This document shows, piece by piece, positions 5,022-6,153 of a DNA stretch of 6,153 nucleotides. Each line of letters begins with the position of its first letter. Position 1 is the stretch's first letter. The stretch covers positions 15,329-21,481 of the forward strand of contig NZ_LECR01000088.1 in NCBI RefSeq assembly GCF_001602625.1, written 5' to 3'. The notes below the pieces were generated by a model, which saw nothing but the letters and a program-made list of their open reading frames with translations, was not told where the DNA came from and did not search any database. The position numbers and the translations under genes were made by a program. The DNA comes from Sodalis-like endosymbiont of Proechinophthirus fluctus (GTDB taxonomy: Bacteria > Pseudomonadota > Gammaproteobacteria > Enterobacterales > Enterobacteriaceae).

Positions 5022-6153
5022 ATGCAAGTTTCTGTTGAGATCAATGAAGGCCTGGGGCGCCGTATAAAAATTACTATCGCCGCCGACACGATTGAGAAAG
5101 CAGTAAAGAGCGAATTAGTGAACGTCGCTAAAAAAGTCCGCATCGACGGCTTTCGCAAAGGGAAAGTCCCTATGAATATTGTTGCACAGTGCTATGGCGA
5201 CTCCGTCCGTCAAGGCGTGCTGATCGACCTGATGCAGCGTAATTTTGTCGACGCTATTATCCAGGAAAAAATCAATCCGGTGGGCACACTGAATTATGTC
5301 CCGGGCGAATACAAGTCCGGTGAAGATTTCAGCTATGCGGTAGAGTTTGAAGTTTACCCCAAAATGGAACTAACGGGGTTGGATACCATTGAGGTCGAAA
5401 AACCACAGGTAGAAGTGAAGGATACCGATGTCGACACCATGTTAGAAACGCTGCGCAAACAGCAGGCTGACTGGAAAGAAACCGCTGATGCCGCCTGCGC
5501 GGAAGACCATGTCACCGTCGACTTCACTGGCACCATTGACGGCGAAGCGTTTGAGGGCAGCAAAGCCACTGACTTTGTGCTGGCCATGGGCCAGGGCCAC
5601 ATGATCCCCAGTTTTGAAGAGGGAATTATCGGTCATAAAGCGGGCGAAAGCTTCGACATCAACGTCACTTTCCCGGAAGACTACCATGCCGAAAATTTGA
5701 AAGGCAAAGCCGCGAAGTTCACCGTTGAGTTGAAAAAAGTCGAGCAGCGCGAACTGCCGGAGCTTGATGAAGGCTTCATCAAGCGTTTCGGCGTTGCCGA
5801 CGGCACCCTGGCAGGCCTGCGCGCCGAAGTGCGTAAAAACATGGAGCGCGAGCTAAAAAAAGCTGTACGCAACTGTTTAAAAAAACAGGTAATTGACGGT
5901 CTGCTTAGCATGAACGATATTCGTGTTCCCGCAGTGCTGGTCAACAGTGAAATCGACGCGCTGAAACGCCAGGAAGCACAGCGTTTCGGTGGCAACGAAA
6001 AGCAGGCGCTGGAATTGCCGCGCGAGCTGTTTGAAGAACAGGCCAAGCGCCGCGTCAAGGTTGGTTTGCTGCTGGGTGAAGTTATCCGCAAATATGAACT
6101 GAAAGCGGACGAAACCCGTGTTAGCGCGCTGATTGAAGAAATGGCGTCCGCCT
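5022..6153 (+). CDS. tig: Trigger factor, ribosome-associated chaperone and prolyl isomerase (3' end outside window)
   Basis: 377 complete codons are present of about 432 in E. coli; the frame is open at the right edge, so the gene is cut by the window only. The ribosome-binding domain (about 1-112) carries the signature GFRKGKVP at 43-50, with the Phe44-Arg45-Lys46 that contact ribosomal protein L23. The FKBP-type prolyl isomerase domain (about 150-245) shows [32 protein letters not shown] and [13 protein letters not shown], with the active-site aromatics Phe198 and Tyr221 kept. The C-terminal arms begin near 250 and include the invariant-looking [20 protein letters not shown] (321-340). The protein shelters nascent chains at the ribosome exit tunnel. 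It has its own promoter and a long leader. In E. coli clpP follows tig; that is beyond this window. Two in-frame A7 runs (5855-5861, 5879-5885) are present but do not break the frame. Confidence 0.97.
   Translation, partial: MQVSVEINEGLGRRIKITIAADTIEKAVKSELVNVAKKVRIDGFRKGKVPMNIVAQCYGDSVRQGVLIDLMQRNFVDAIIQEKINPVGTLNYVPGEYKSGEDFSYAVEFEVYPKMELTGLDTIEVEKPQVEVKDTDVDTMLETLRKQQADWKETADAACAEDHVTVDFTGTIDGEAFEGSKATDFVLAMGQGHMIPSFEEGIIGHKAGESFDINVTFPEDYHAENLKGKAAKFTVELKKVEQRELPELDEGFIKRFGVADGTLAGLRAEVRKNMERELKKAVRNCLKKQVIDGLLSMNDIRVPAVLVNSEIDALKRQEAQRFGGNEKQALELPRELFEEQAKRRVKVGLLLGEVIRKYELKADETRVSALIEEMASA

Noticed and set aside
5354..6091. Three minus-strand frames of 81-136 codons opposite tig
   Set aside because: Low-complexity Ser/Arg-rich translations that arise from the codon use of tig; no initiation signals.

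Overview
The window looks like a chromosomal segment of a member of the Enterobacterales. Gene order and orientation match the Escherichia coli block cyoB-cyoA-ampG-yajG (minus strand) followed by bolA-tig (plus strand). The proteins align almost without gaps to the E. coli family members as I remember them. One gene, ampG, is present at nearly full length but riddled with stop codons and frameshifts, while all its neighbours look intact. That mixture of enteric core genes with a decaying but undeleted gene is typical of a recently host-restricted insect symbiont such as Sodalis or a Sodalis-like lineage. This assignment is an inference; no taxon-specific marker was tested.

Layout: (1) 1-1584, minus: the 5' third of cyoB (cut by the window edge) and complete cyoA, subunits I and II of the cytochrome bo3 quinol oxidase. 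The last ~10 residues of CyoA appear to be read in a shifted frame. (2) 1585-2046: the cyo control region, with a good sigma70 promoter, a 14-bp palindrome, a CRP-like site and an ArcA-like box, then a minus-strand intrinsic terminator that belongs to ampG. (3) 2047-3494: the ampG pseudogene. (4) 3560-4138, minus: the lipoprotein gene yajG. (5) 4139-4388: divergent yajG/bolA promoter region. (6) 4389-4703, plus: bolA. (7) 4704-5021: bolA-tig spacer with palindromes, a strong tig promoter and a leader of about 180 nt. (8) 5022-6153, plus: tig (trigger factor), cut by the right edge.

Functionally this is ordinary housekeeping: aerobic respiration, an outer-membrane lipoprotein, a stress/iron-sulfur related BolA protein and the ribosome-bound chaperone. 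The notable biology is the loss of the muropeptide permease AmpG, and the mutational signature in its remnant: strong enrichment of the tetranucleotide CTAG and a CTAG-rich hairpin. I found no convincing evidence of a previously undescribed system, mobile element, CRISPR array or RNA gene.
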